Assembly (NCBI RefSeq): GCF_001611555.1
Contig: NZ_LSGP01000026.1
Location: 1 to 64,000 of the forward strand
Origin: Anaerosporomusa subterranea
GTDB lineage: Bacteria > Bacillota > Negativicutes > Sporomusales > Acetonemataceae
Length of the DNA: 64,000 bases
Direction of reading: 5' to 3'
Part shown: one piece after another, positions 1 to 9,259 of the stretch
How the letters are laid out: the number at the start of each line of letters is the position of its first letter
Numbering within the stretch: the stretch's first letter is position 1
Notes under the pieces: model-generated
Database searches by the model: none
What the model saw: only the letters and a program-made list of their open reading frames with translations
What the model was told of the DNA's origin: nothing
Program-made: the position numbers and the translations under genes

Positions 1-23
1 AGGATAGGTAGTCGCAGGTTTGC
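1..23 (+). rRNA. 5S rRNA-like 3' end (partial)
   Basis: The first 22 bases equal the 3' end of the 5S-like unit that ends at 441. They are followed by their own hairpin terminator. The gene body lies outside the window, so this is probably the end of an rRNA operon or of a third 5S-like unit. Confidence 0.5.
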
Positions 24-60
24 AAAAGCACTCGCTGGAAAGCGAGTGCTTTTTGTTTTT
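24..60 (+). terminator. Rho-independent terminator
   Basis: A GC-rich stem (AAGCACTCGCT against AGCGAGTGCTT) with a short loop is followed by a T-rich run. It closes the partial 5S-like unit. Confidence 0.75.
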
Positions 61-84
61 CTACTTTCTTTTACCACTTAGTTC

Positions 85-247
85 ATTATGGTGGCAGTGA
101 GTTCGTCAGCAGTCCGAATACGGCGGTTCCGAAGGTGCAATCAGTATTCAGCTATTTGTGGAGCTAAGGCTTCTTTTCAGAACGCGCCCTTATACGCTGA
201 AAGTACTTGGCTGGTGACGGCCTGGGAGGATAAGTAGTTGCCGGTTA
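85..247 (+). rRNA. 5S rRNA-like gene with internal insertion (probably degenerate)
   Basis: The 3' half from about 195 (GAAAGTACTTGGCTGGTGAC and onward through GGCCTGGGAGGATAAGTAG) is the canonical low-GC Gram-positive 5S rRNA 3' half. The 5' end keeps GGTGGC. Between them lies a block of about 50 nt (GGTGCAATCAG...GGCTTC) that is absent from ordinary 5S rRNA and makes the unit about 160 nt instead of about 117. Helix I pairing between the two ends is poor, which favours a pseudogene. A 5S with an expansion segment is the alternative. It has its own terminator. Confidence 0.5.
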
Positions 248-250
248 CTA

Positions 251-288
251 AATGACCTACTGATGAAGTAGGTCATATTACTTTTTGT
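251..288 (+). terminator. Terminator of first 5S-like unit
   Basis: Stem TGACCTAC/GTAGGTCA at 253-260 and 268-275, followed by CTTTTTGTTT. Confidence 0.65.
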
Positions 289-305
289 TTCTTTAGAGAT
301 AAGTT

Positions 306-441
306 TAAGCGGTGGCAGTAGGTTAATTGGCACTCCGAACGCGTCGAAGGTGCAATCAGTATTCAGCTATTTGTGGAGCTAAGGCTTCTTTTTAGAACGT
401 TTGGCTGGTGACGGCCTGGGAGGATAGGTAGTCGCAGGTTT
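306..441 (+). rRNA. Second 5S rRNA-like unit (degenerate)
   Basis: It shares GGTGGC, the same inserted block and the 5S 3' half (GGCTGGTGAC through GTCGCAGGTT) with the unit at 85-247. It has lost the GCTGAAAGTAC segment that normally precedes TTGGCTGGTG. Identity of the inserted block in both units shows that they arose by tandem duplication. A functional 5S is unlikely because loop E sequence is missing. Confidence 0.45.
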
Positions 442-448
442 ACTGAAA

Positions 449-492
449 AGCACCCACTGGAAAGTGGGTGCTAAGTCTTCTGGCCTTTTTCT
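449..492 (+). terminator. Terminator of second 5S-like unit
   Basis: Stem AGCACCCACT/AGTGGGTGCT at about 449-472 with a GGAA loop. A T run follows after a short gap. Confidence 0.55.
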
Positions 493-493
493 T

Positions 494-690
494 GTACGCC
501 CAGCATGTGCTTACTAATTGGTGAAAGTCCAATACGGGGGTTGCTAGTGCTAACCGTTAGCCTAAGACAAGAGTGTCCGCCGTGAGGTGGAATCTGAAGG
601 AAGCCGGCGGCAAAGATCCAGTCTGAGGAACACGCACCACATATAAGGCATAAGTCTGCGGGCGAGTTTGCAATACAAAACGAAGCCCTA
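494..690 (+). mobile_element. Group II intron 5' fragment (domain I)
   Basis: The segment opens like a group II intron 5' end (GTACGCCCAGCATG) and carries typical domain I stretches: GGTGAAAGTCC, AAGACAAGAGTGTCCGCCG, TGAGGTGGAATCTGAAGG, AAGCCGGCGGCAAA, and near the end CATAAGTCTGCGGGCGAGT and ACGAAGCCCT. No reverse transcriptase gene and no domain V follow; the homology stops at a repeated terminator element. It is therefore a truncated intron relic. Confidence 0.75.
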
Positions 691-748
691 TCTTGTAATG
701 CTCATAAAAAAAGTCCGTACCACATCAAAGTGGTGCGGACTCTCTTTT
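689..748 (+). repeat. Repeated terminator element, copy 1
   Basis: TATCTTGTAA...ATAAAAAAAG followed by stem AGTCCGTACCAC/GTGGTGCGGACT (712-723, 730-741) and a T run. An almost identical unit lies at 47805-47860. It interrupts the group II intron relic, so it may be a small mobile or REP-like terminator. Confidence 0.7.
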
Positions 749-958
749 TTTGTTTGATATGTTCTTTGGCAGGACGGAAGCTAAAGACTCCAAGTGAATA
801 AAGCAATGGAGTTAGCTAAAGGATTGCATGACCGGTTTCAGCAGCGGCACTCGTGTGATGTTTATCAATAACATTAGGCGAACCGAGGAAAGTACATTGA
901 CACGGTTAACAGCAAGGTATATACTTCTAGTAATATTTAAACAGAATTACCCTAAAGG
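744..958. other. Unassigned spacer
   Basis: There is no open frame with a ribosome binding site. Some short runs (CAGGACGGAAGC, GGCGAACCGAGG) recall group II intron middle domains, but I could not align them with confidence. Confidence 0.35.
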
Positions 959-1184
959 CTGTGAACAGGAAGAGTATCCATGATTTCCATCCGTACAGAG
1001 AGCAGGAGGTGCTGAGAACCTGCCGGAACGATCTGGAGAAAATCGCCTGAGAGCCGATGGCTGAAGCAAGGAGTAAGCCAATCCGTAATCCTGCGTTAAA
1101 GGATAAGGTATTAAGATGTACCTGATAACATGGTAAAGGTGGTATAACGGAGCTAAGCTTCGTCCTGACAGGGGCGAAGCTTTT
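959..1184 (+). promoter_or_regulatory. T-box leader of ileS (tRNA-Ile sensing)
   Basis: The leader has the expected order: stem I with AGAGAG and a GCAGGAGGTGCTGAGAACCTGC-type arm (about 998-1022), a candidate Ile specifier ATC at 1042-1044, the T-box-like AAAGGTGGTATAACGGAG near 1135-1152, and a terminator stem AAGCTTCGTCC/GGGGCGAAGCTT ending in TTTTTTGTTTTT at about 1184. In this family uncharged tRNA-Ile favours antitermination. The specifier choice is a reading, not a fold. Confidence 0.88.
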
Positions 1185-1295
1185 TTGTTTTTAAGATCCC
1201 ATCAACTATACTGCATTGGCAAACGACACAGGGGTCGGTATCTTCTAATTCTTAACAAAATGGGGAACTATAGGATATGGAAAGGGGTTTCATCA

Positions 1296-4200
1296 ATGTA
1301 CAAAAAGGTTGAAGCAAAAAATAACTTTGTGGAAATGGAAAAGTCCATATTAGCGTTATGGCAGGAAAAGGACATCATCAAGCTCAGCCTGGCCATGAAT
1401 GAGGGAAAGGAATATTTTACGTTCTATGACGGTCCTCCCACTGCCAATGGTGCGCCGCATATTGGTCATGTTGTTACCCGGGTAATCAAGGATCTGATTC
1501 CGCGCTATAAGGTGATGAAGGGATACCGGGTTTTGCGCAAGGCCGGCTGGGACACCCACGGGCTGCCGGTTGAACTGGAAGTGGAAAAAGCGCTGGGGAT
1601 ATCGGGTAAGCCGGCAATTGAGCAGTATGGCGTAGACGCGTTTGTGAAGAAATGCAAAGACAGCGTATTTACCTATGCCAACCAGTGGAAGGAAATGTCT
1701 GAGCGGGTGGCTTTCTGGATTGACATGGAGCATCCGTATGTCACCTATCATAACGACTATATTGAATCGGTATGGTGGTCGCTGAAACAGCTATGGGATA
1801 AAGACCTGCTGTATAAAGGGCATAAGATCGTTCCTTACTGTCCGCGCTGCGGCACAGCCCTGTCCTCGCATGAAGTGGCCCAGGGCTATAAAGATGTGAA
1901 AGACAACTCGGCTTATGTCAAATTCAAGCTGAAAGATGAAAATGCCTGTATTCTGGTGTGGACGACCACTCCCTGGACGCTGCCCAGCAATGTAGCGCTG
2001 GCGATCAATAAGAAATATGATTATGTAGAAGTGCGCAATCAGGGTGAACATCTCATTCTTGCCAAGGAACTTGTTACCCGGCTGGAGGGTGAGTATGAGT
2101 TCGTCAAAACCTTTAAGGGGGCAGAACTGCTCAACAAGGAATATGAGCCCTTATTCCGCTTTGTCACGCCCGAAAAAAAAGCCTATTATATCATTCATGG
2201 CGACTTTGTCACTCTCAGTGACGGTACCGGCGTGGTTCATATTGCTCCGGCTTATGGTGAAGATGATAACAAGGCAGGGCAGCAATATGATCTGCCGTTG
2301 GTCAATCTGGTGGATGCCCAGGGCAAGTTTGTGGAAGAAGTCACTCCGTGGAAAGGTACTTTTGTTAAAAATGCCGATGAAAAAATCATCGAAACCCTGA
2401 AAAAAGAGGCCAGCCTGTATAAGACGGAAAAATATCTTCATTCCTATCCGTTCTGCTGGCGTTGTGATACCCCACTGTTGTATTATCCCCGCAACTCCTG
2501 GTTTATTAGAATGTCTTCCCTGCGGGAAGATCTCTTGCGTAATAATGAAGCCATTCAATGGTATCCCGATAACGTCAAGAAAGGCCGGTTCGGCAATTTC
2601 CTGGAAAACGTGATTGACTGGAGTTTAAGCCGCGAGCGGTACTGGGGGACGCCGCTGCCCATCTGGGAATGTGACTGCGGCCATCGCGAATGCATCGGTA
2701 GTATTGCCGAGCTCAGGGAAAAAGGCATCGCCGTTCCCGACGACATTGAGCTTCATAAACCGTATATTGATCAGATAGAGCTTGCCTGCCCGGATTGCGG
2801 TAAGGCTATGCAGCGGGTCAGCGAGGTTATTGACTGCTGGTATGATTCCGGCTCCATGCCTTTTGCTCAGCATCATTACCCATTTGAAAACAAAGAATTG
2901 TTTGAGAAAAACTTTCCCGCCCAGTTTATATCGGAGGCGGTGGACCAGACGCGGGGCTGGTTTTATACTTTGCTTGCCATCTCTACCGCACTGTTTGGCA
3001 AAAGCTCTTTTGAAAACTGCGTAGTACTTGGTCATGTGCTTGATAAAAATGGTCTTAAGATGTCAAAACACAAGGGAAATGTCTTAAATCCGTTTGTTAT
3101 CCTGGAAAATGAAGGGGCCGATGCGCTGCGCTGGTACTTCTATACAGCCAGCGCGCCCTGGCTGCCATCCAGGTTTTACGAAGACGCCGTGATTGAAGCC
3201 CAGCGCAAGTTTTTGAATACCTTATGGAATGTGTACTCCTTTTACGTGCTGTATGCACAGATTGACCGCTTTGATCCGGTTAACCATCAAGGCAGGCCAA
3301 GCAGTCATATCATGGACAAATGGATACTATCCAAGCTGCAAACGCTAATCAACAAGGTTGACGGCTACCTGGACAGTTATAAAATAACCGGGGCGGCCGA
3401 GTTGATCGAAAAATTTACCGACGAGCTTTCCAACTGGTATGTCAGGAGAAACCGGACACGATACTGGGGAACCGCTATGACAGATGATAAGATTGACGCG
3501 TATCGTACTCTCCACACGGTACTGAAAAATCTGGTCATTGTGGCAGCGCCGTTTGTACCGTTTATCACCGAGGAAATTTATCAGAACCTGGTGGTGCGGC
3601 TGGACCCTGCGGCGCCGGACAGTGTTCATCTTTGCCAATGGCCTGATTACGATGAGAAACTGGTGGATAAACAACTCGAAGCCGAAATGGAGCTGACTTA
3701 TCAGATCTGCGGGCTGGGGCGGAGTGCGCGCAACCTGGCCAATATAAAAAACAGGCAGCCTCTTGCCAAAATGCTGCTGAGCACGAAGGATTTGCCAGAC
3801 TATTATATCGACATCATCAAGGAAGAACTGAATATAAAAGAAGTTATAACGAGTGCCAATATGGCTGAGTATGTAGATTATACCGTCAAGCCCAATTCGC
3901 AGGTGCTTGGCAAAACGCATGGGCGTCTGATACCCGGCATTCGCACGGCTATCGCTGCAATGAACCAGATGGACGTGGCGCTGAAAACGGCGGCCGGTCA
4001 GAGTATTATGATTGAGGTAGACGGTACCCTTATTCAACTTGACAGTTCCAACCTGCTAATTACGATGAACGGACGGGAAGGCTTCACCTTTGCCGGGGAA
4101 GGTGAAGTCGGGGTTGTACTTGATACCCATATTACGGATGACCTCCGCAGGGAAGGCTATGCCAGGGAAGTCATCAGCAAACTGCAAAATATGCGCAAAG

Positions 4201-4397
4201 ACAGTTTCTTTGAAGTCATGGATAAGATCAAGATCTATATGGCGGGCAACCTGCTTCTTGAAGAGGTCGTTATAACATACAAGGACTATATTATGAGTGA
4301 AACGCTGGCAGTAGACCTTGTATTTAATCAACCCAGGGAGTATACGGACGTGAACATTAATGGCGAAAGGCTGAAGCTGGCGGTCGAAAAGCTGTAG
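1296..4397 (+). CDS. ileS: Isoleucyl-tRNA synthetase
   Basis: This class I aminoacyl-tRNA synthetase charges tRNA-Ile in the cytoplasm. The 1033-residue product carries the HIGH signature in GAPHIGHV at residues 55-58, KMSKH at about residue 588, and Cys pairs (CPRCG, CWRCD, CDCG, CPDCG) typical of the metal-binding inserts of the longer IleS type. Start ATG 1296 follows AAAGGGG at a normal distance; an upstream in-frame ATG near 1185 lies inside the T-box terminator and is not used. A T-box specific for Ile lies directly upstream, which supports the assignment independently. Confidence 0.97.
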   Translation: MYKKVEAKNNFVEMEKSILALWQEKDIIKLSLAMNEGKEYFTFYDGPPTANGAPHIGHVVTRVIKDLIPRYKVMKGYRVLRKAGWDTHGLPVELEVEKALGISGKPAIEQYGVDAFVKKCKDSVFTYANQWKEMSERVAFWIDMEHPYVTYHNDYIESVWWSLKQLWDKDLLYKGHKIVPYCPRCGTALSSHEVAQGYKDVKDNSAYVKFKLKDENACILVWTTTPWTLPSNVALAINKKYDYVEVRNQGEHLILAKELVTRLEGEYEFVKTFKGAELLNKEYEPLFRFVTPEKKAYYIIHGDFVTLSDGTGVVHIAPAYGEDDNKAGQQYDLPLVNLVDAQGKFVEEVTPWKGTFVKNADEKIIETLKKEASLYKTEKYLHSYPFCWRCDTPLLYYPRNSWFIRMSSLREDLLRNNEAIQWYPDNVKKGRFGNFLENVIDWSLSRERYWGTPLPIWECDCGHRECIGSIAELREKGIAVPDDIELHKPYIDQIELACPDCGKAMQRVSEVIDCWYDSGSMPFAQHHYPFENKELFEKNFPAQFISEAVDQTRGWFYTLLAISTALFGKSSFENCVVLGHVLDKNGLKMSKHKGNVLNPFVILENEGADALRWYFYTASAPWLPSRFYEDAVIEAQRKFLNTLWNVYSFYVLYAQIDRFDPVNHQGRPSSHIMDKWILSKLQTLINKVDGYLDSYKITGAAELIEKFTDELSNWYVRRNRTRYWGTAMTDDKIDAYRTLHTVLKNLVIVAAPFVPFITEEIYQNLVVRLDPAAPDSVHLCQWPDYDEKLVDKQLEAEMELTYQICGLGRSARNLANIKNRQPLAKMLLSTKDLPDYYIDIIKEELNIKEVITSANMAEYVDYTVKPNSQVLGKTHGRLIPGIRTAIAAMNQMDVALKTAAGQSIMIEVDGTLIQLDSSNLLITMNGREGFTFAGEGEVGVVLDTHITDDLRREGYAREVISKLQNMRKDSFFEVMDKIKIYMAGNLLLEEVVITYKDYIMSETLAVDLVFNQPREYTDVNINGERLKLAVEKL

Positions 4398-5025
4398 GCT
4401 TTGTGAAAAGAACAGGAAAATGGTGAAAGAGTACGATCGGGTGGTAATCTATGGTCGGCTGTTCGCTGCTTGCGGCGTTTCCGCTTTGCTGCACTCTCCT
4501 CATCCGCTCCCGTTCGGCCACCGCTGCGCTTAGAGCCATATCCTGCCGGGTGCCCGTTCGTCAGCCTGGCAGGGGAGCAAACCCGGACGCTCCTTGTCAC
4601 TCGCGCCCCGGCCTGCCGGAAAATCGGGGTAACGCCGGCGGGACGCCCGACTGGCCCGGCCGAAACACCACCGGCCGGCCCAGTCGGGCGTCCCGCCGGC
4701 CGCAAGGAACGAAAACCAGGCCCGAAACCCATGGCACGGCGGGCAACTAAACCGATCCACCGGGCCACCTGCCGCCACTCGCCTGACCGGGTGATAACAG
4801 CCGTTCGTTCCCTGTCGCGGCCGCGCCCGTCCTTTAACGTCGAGATCGGTAGGTTCCGCGTCAAAAGGAAAACCAGCAGGAAGAAATTCAAGGAAGCTAA
4901 GCGTCTTCGCTGAATGGCTCTACCACAACATGCTCACTGAGATAGGAAGCTTAATCAAGTAATAAAGGCTAAGCTTGTAGGTAAGACCATTAATGTTGCA
5001 GCGTGTGCAAAACAAGCCTATCTCC
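4398..5025. other. GC-rich intergenic island
   Basis: These 630 bases are far richer in G+C than the flanks. They contain long open frames on both strands, but the translations are Arg/Pro/Gly-rich low-complexity sequence, have no good ribosome binding site and match no family I know. I see no gene. The notable structure is the long hairpin listed separately. Confidence 0.6.
4634..4700. repeat. Long perfect-type hairpin (29-bp arms)
   Basis: Arms 4634-4662 and 4672-4700 are inverted repeats that pair at 28 of 29 positions around a 9-nt loop (AAACACCAC). The arms are almost entirely G+C (GCCGGCGGGACGCCCGACTG...). There is no T run, so it is not an ordinary terminator. Confidence 0.85.
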
Positions 5026-6318
5026 TTAATTGACCGCTACGCCCATGGCCCTGTCAAGCTGGGCCCGGCTGACTTTATGATCATATAAAGCCTGGACATG
5101 GTTCGTCTTTGCCTGCGTCAGGGCCAGCTGCGCGTCAATGACATCCAGATTGGTGCCGACTCCCGAGTGATAGCGGACCTGAGCGATTTGGTAGTCTTCT
5201 TCCGCCTTCCCGACTGCCACTTTACTTGTTACGATCCGCTTTTCCGCTTCTTTCAAGTTGAGATAGGCTTGGCGGACTTCCAATTCCACGCTGTCCCTGG
5301 TATTGCGCTCTTGCGCGGATGCTGCGGCGACTGCGGCATCCGCTTGTTTGACTTTCGATTTGGTCAGACCGGAATCGAAAATGCTATAGTTAGCCGTAAT
5401 GCCTATTGACCAGTTGTGATTGTGCAATCCCGGAAAGTCTTCGTCATTCCAGCCGGTAGCGGCTGTTGCCGTTACGGACGGCCGGTAGCCGCTCGCCGCG
5501 ATGTTGACGCTTTGTCCGGCAGCCGTTACGCTTGCTTTGGCTTGCCCTACCTCCGGACGGTGTTTGAGAGCATATTCCACACATTCAGCCAGCACGACGG
5601 CAGCCGTTTCATAGCGCAATACTTCCTTTACCACGATTTCGGTGTCGAGAGACAAGCCGAGAACATGATTCAGAGAAGCAAGCGCCAACTGGTGATTGTT
5701 CTCTGCCCTGATCAGGTTCTGCTCGGCATCGGCTAGTTCTACTTCTGAGCGCAGGACATCGGTCTTGGCGACCGTACCGGCCTGATGCTGCATTTTTACA
5801 TTGGCGAGATGCGCCGCCAGCCGGTCAACCGACTCCCGGTTGAGTTCCATCAGATTGCGGGTCTGCAGCAGTTTAAAGTATGCTGTTGTGGCATCCAGCC
5901 GGACCTGTTGTTGAGCTTTCTTCACACCTAGGTCCGTAATCTTTAGGTTTACTTTTGCCTGATCGATCAGTCCCTCGGTTTTTCCGCCTGTATAGAGGGG
6001 GTAAACCAGGGATATTTTATTGTCAAAATTCGTATTTACTCCAGCATTACTCTTGCTCGGATCAGGCCGGGCGCGGGTCGCCGCATGGCTAAACCCGGCG
6101 GAAACCGATTGGCCGGTTTTCGCTTCTTCTACGCCCCAACGGGATTTTTCCCGTTCTTGCTCCGCCACAGTGATGGCTGGGTTATTTTTTAGGGCCAAAG
6201 AGACGCTGTCAGTCACAGACAGCTCCAATGGTGCGGCGCTTCCCGCCGCCGCGGCCGCCAGCAGCGCTCCGAAAACACAGCAAGTTACCGAACTCTTCAT
6301 TCTATGCAGTTCAGTCAT
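5026..6318 (-). CDS. TolC-family outer-membrane efflux channel
   Basis: The 430-residue product has an N-terminal signal peptide (VTCCVFGALLAAAAAGSAA) followed by the duplicated alpha-helical repeats of outer-membrane efflux proteins, with late motifs such as RYHSGVGTNLDVIDAQLALT. It would be the outer-membrane exit duct for the ABC pump encoded just upstream. Start ATG 6318 has AAGGAGGC six bases before it; a longer reading to 6363 overlaps the permease gene and lacks a site. It lies 13 bases after the permease gene and is the last gene of the operon. Substrate is unknown. Confidence 0.9.
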   Translation of the reverse strand: MTELHRMKSSVTCCVFGALLAAAAAGSAAPLELSVTDSVSLALKNNPAITVAEQEREKSRWGVEEAKTGQSVSAGFSHAATRARPDPSKSNAGVNTNFDNKISLVYPLYTGGKTEGLIDQAKVNLKITDLGVKKAQQQVRLDATTAYFKLLQTRNLMELNRESVDRLAAHLANVKMQHQAGTVAKTDVLRSEVELADAEQNLIRAENNHQLALASLNHVLGLSLDTEIVVKEVLRYETAAVVLAECVEYALKHRPEVGQAKASVTAAGQSVNIAASGYRPSVTATAATGWNDEDFPGLHNHNWSIGITANYSIFDSGLTKSKVKQADAAVAAASAQERNTRDSVELEVRQAYLNLKEAEKRIVTSKVAVGKAEEDYQIAQVRYHSGVGTNLDVIDAQLALTQAKTNHVQALYDHKVSRAQLDRAMGVAVN

Positions 6319-6331
6319 ACAGGCCGCCTCC

Positions 6332-7456
6332 TTAGGCAATTTTCTTCTGGAATTTGATGACACTGATTGTTAGCGCCACCAGAATATATACAGTCAGGGC
6401 CATCACTTGCGACCACAGGAAGTTGATGCCGATTCCCTTCAACATAATGCCGCGCAGAATCTCTAGATAATACGTGATCGGCAGCAGGTACCCCAGGTGA
6501 TAAAAGAACGCCGGCATGGCTTCCCGGGGAAACATGAAGCCTGACAGCAGCGTACTGGGCAGAAAAACGAAGAACGCCATCTGCATCGCCTGCATCTGAG
6601 TTTTTGCTACAGTAGAAATTAATGCCCCCAACGACAGGGAGGCGACGATAAAGAAGGTGGTAAGCCCATAAAGCAGGCCGATACTGCCGCGCAGCGGGAC
6701 ATCGAAGGCCAGAGCTCCCACTAGCAGCGCCAGAGTCGCTTGTACATAGCCGACGAAGATGTAGGGGATAATCTTGCCCAACATGAGTTCATGCGATTTC
6801 ATCGGGGTGACGATAAGCTGTTCCAGCGTGCCGCGTTCCCGCTCGCGGACGATAGCCATAGAGGTAATCATCACCATTGTCATGGTTAAGATGATGCCCA
6901 AAATGCCTGGCACCATATAGAATGCCGACACGAAGTCCGGATTGTACCAGGGGCGGATGCGGATATCTACAGGCGGAGCGACTTGTTTACCGGTTACCCC
7001 CTGCAAACGTTTGACCAGAATCTCCTGGGATTTGATTTGCCCAATCATCTGGGCGGACGCAATCGCGGACGACGCGGCCATGGAATCTGAAGCGTCGACA
7101 ATCACCTGCACGGTCGCACTGCGGCCATGTTTAAGGTTTTCGGCGTAATCCGGCGGGATGATGATGCCGACCTTGGTCTTGCCTCGCTCAATCGAATCGG
7201 TGACTTCCTGAAAATCTTTGGCGGCATATTTGATGTCGAAGTATTCACTTGCCGTCAAAGCGCCCAGAAGGTCCCGGCTGTCCTGCTGCAGCGATTGGTC
7301 AAACACAATTGTCGAGAGATGCTTGACATCGGTGTTGATGGCAAAGCCAAACAGCAGGAGCTGAATGATTGGCAGCATCACCATCATCCCGAAGGTCAGA
7401 CGGTCGCGCCGCATTTGAATAAATTCCTTGGTCAGGAGGGCCCATAAACGCCTCAT
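6332..7456 (-). CDS. ABC-2 type permease (YbhR/YbhS-like)
   Basis: This 374-residue integral membrane protein has one N-terminal membrane helix (residues about 22-40), a large extracytoplasmic domain and five C-terminal helices, the ABC-2 efflux permease layout. The cytoplasmic motif IVRERERGTLEQLIVTPM is diagnostic. Its start overlaps the stop of the ATPase gene by four bases (ATGA), indicating translational coupling. Only one permease gene is present with two ATPase genes, whereas the E. coli YbhFSR system has two permeases and a fused double ATPase. It may act as a homodimer over an ATPase heterodimer. Confidence 0.9.
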   Translation of the reverse strand: MRRLWALLTKEFIQMRRDRLTFGMMVMLPIIQLLLFGFAINTDVKHLSTIVFDQSLQQDSRDLLGALTASEYFDIKYAAKDFQEVTDSIERGKTKVGIIIPPDYAENLKHGRSATVQVIVDASDSMAASSAIASAQMIGQIKSQEILVKRLQGVTGKQVAPPVDIRIRPWYNPDFVSAFYMVPGILGIILTMTMVMITSMAIVRERERGTLEQLIVTPMKSHELMLGKIIPYIFVGYVQATLALLVGALAFDVPLRGSIGLLYGLTTFFIVASLSLGALISTVAKTQMQAMQMAFFVFLPSTLLSGFMFPREAMPAFFYHLGYLLPITYYLEILRGIMLKGIGINFLWSQVMALTVYILVALTISVIKFQKKIA

Positions 7457-8358
7457 AAGACCAGCTCCTTGCGTTGTGATTTGACGTAGTAGACAAATAC
7501 GTCTTCTAAAGACGGCGCTATGACGTTATAGTCATATTCACCGTAAGCGGCCTGTTGCTCGGGCGTAACCAGAACATGGACGGTGGTGCCGTAGGGATAC
7601 ATGTCGAGGTAGCCCATTTGGCGCGCCGCCAGGTCTTCAAATAATTCCATCGGCCTTTCCGCGGGTATTTCGAGCAATAGGCCAGGCAGACCTTGTTTCA
7701 AGTTGTCTGGCCTATCATCGGCAATCAGATTGCCTTCATAGATGAAGCCGATTGAGTCGCAGTGCTCCGCTTCGTCCATAAAGTGTGTGGTCACCATAAT
7801 CGTGGTCCCGACCGCCGCCATCTGGTAAATGATGTCCCAGAACAAGCGGCGCGATTTTGGGTCGACTCCGCCGGTCGGCTCATCCAGGAACAGGATGGGA
7901 GGCTTGTGTAAAATGGAGCAGCCCAGCGCCAACCGTTGTTTCCAGCCACCGGACAAATTGGCCGTTATCTCGCGACGATGGTCTTCTAAGCCTGCCATCA
8001 GCAGCATTTCTTCAATTCGTTCCGCCTTTTCCGCCGCCGTAAGACTGTACAGCCCAGCGTAAAAAGTGAGGTTCTCCAGCACCGTCAGATCATCATACAG
8101 GCTGAATTTTTGCGACATATAGCCGATCTTGGTTTTGATCTCATCCCCCTGGGTGGCGAGGTCAAGGCCCAAAATGCGTCCGCCGCCGGCAGTCGGCGTG
8201 AGAATCCCGCACAACATGCGGATGGTGGTGGATTTGCCCGACCCGTTGGGGCCAAGAAACCCGTAGATATTTCCCTGTTTAATTTTTAGGCTGACATTGT
8301 TCACAGCAACAAAACTACCGAATACCCGCGTTAAATCAAACGTTTCAACTGCATACAC
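7453..8358 (-). CDS. ABC transporter ATPase (YbhF C-half-like)
   Basis: The nucleotide-binding subunit has Walker A GPNGSGKST, ABC signature LSGGWKQRL, Walker B ILFLDEPTGG and the switch His in TTHFMDEAE. Start GTG 8358 follows GAGGTGG; an in-frame GTG at 8373 sits within that site. It overlaps the permease gene by four bases and starts just behind the second ATPase gene. The two ATPases together correspond to the two halves of the fused YbhF protein. It powers export with the neighbouring permease, membrane fusion protein and TolC channel. Confidence 0.92.
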   Translation of the reverse strand: MYAVETFDLTRVFGSFVAVNNVSLKIKQGNIYGFLGPNGSGKSTTIRMLCGILTPTAGGGRILGLDLATQGDEIKTKIGYMSQKFSLYDDLTVLENLTFYAGLYSLTAAEKAERIEEMLLMAGLEDHRREITANLSGGWKQRLALGCSILHKPPILFLDEPTGGVDPKSRRLFWDIIYQMAAVGTTIMVTTHFMDEAEHCDSIGFIYEGNLIADDRPDNLKQGLPGLLLEIPAERPMELFEDLAARQMGYLDMYPYGTTVHVLVTPEQQAAYGEYDYNVIAPSLEDVFVYYVKSQRKELVL

Positions 8359-8359
8359 C

Positions 8360-9259
8360 TTACGCCACCTCACTTGCCAGATTGACGAAAACGTCTTCCA
8401 GGGTGGGCGGTATTTCCCGCAGCGCCAGAACCGGAATGCGAGCGGTCGCCAGCGCGGACTGTACTAGCGGGATGGCGACTGCTGCGTCCGCTACCACCAA
8501 ATGATACTTATCTCCAAACGCGTTCACTTCATGGACCGGACAGCCCGAAAGCGCTTGTTTCACCTGTCTGTCGGCCGCCTGCAGCTCCAGCAGCTGATAG
8601 GGATAGGATTGTTTCAAGCCTTGCGGCGAATCGCAGGCCACGATCCGGCCGTGATGCATGAAGGCCACCCGGGTGCACAGCTCTGCTTCGTCCATATAGG
8701 GAGTGGACACAAAAATGGTCATGCCTTCCTTGTTCAGCCGGTACAGCATCTGCCAAAATTCGCGCCGCGATACCGGATCGACCCCGGTCGTTGGCTCGTC
8801 GAGGAAAAAGACTTTGGGTTTATGCATAAGACCGGCGGCTAAAGCGAGTTTCTGTTTCATGCCGCCGGACAGATTGTCGGCCAGACGGTCCTTAAACGGC
8901 AGCAGTTTAGTAAAAGTCAGAATCTCATTGCCGAGTTCTTCCACTCGCTTTCGGGAGGCTCCATACAACGCCCCGATTACCCGGATATTCTCCATCACGG
9001 TCAAATCGCCGTATAGACTGAATTTCTGCGGTACATAACCGATATCGCCCTTCACTGCTTCCGGGCGGGTGCTGCCGAGCAGCCGGACCGTACCCGAGTC
9101 TGGCGACAGGATGCCGGTAATCATCCGGATGGCCGTGGTTTTTCCCGCCCCATCGGGACCGACCAGACCGAAAATCTCGCCTGACCGCACCGACAGGGAA
9201 ACGCGATCAACCGCGGTAATAGCGCCAAAGCGGCGAACGGCGTTTTCAAAGACAATCAT
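8360..9259 (-). CDS. ABC transporter ATPase (YbhF N-half-like)
   Basis: The 299-residue nucleotide-binding protein has Walker A GPDGAGKTT, signature LSGGMKQKL, Walker B VFFLDEPTTGVDP and a switch region STPYMDEAE in which the usual His is Pro-Tyr (no His directly after ST). That suggests a degenerate catalytic site and a regulatory role in an asymmetric ATPase pair. The start overlaps the end of the membrane fusion protein gene by four bases. Confidence 0.92.
   Translation of the reverse strand: MIVFENAVRRFGAITAVDRVSLSVRSGEIFGLVGPDGAGKTTAIRMITGILSPDSGTVRLLGSTRPEAVKGDIGYVPQKFSLYGDLTVMENIRVIGALYGASRKRVEELGNEILTFTKLLPFKDRLADNLSGGMKQKLALAAGLMHKPKVFFLDEPTTGVDPVSRREFWQMLYRLNKEGMTIFVSTPYMDEAELCTRVAFMHHGRIVACDSPQGLKQSYPYQLLELQAADRQVKQALSGCPVHEVNAFGDKYHLVVADAAVAIPLVQSALATARIPVLALREIPPTLEDVFVNLASEVA

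Noticed and set aside
1356-4331. Several open frames on the minus strand and in other frames within ileS
   Set aside because: They lack ribosome binding sites and domain features and mirror the codon structure of the well-supported ileS gene.
4328-4913. Overlapping long frames in the GC-rich island on both strands
   Set aside because: High G+C removes stop codons by chance. Translations are Arg/Pro/Gly-rich, have no start signals and match no known fold.
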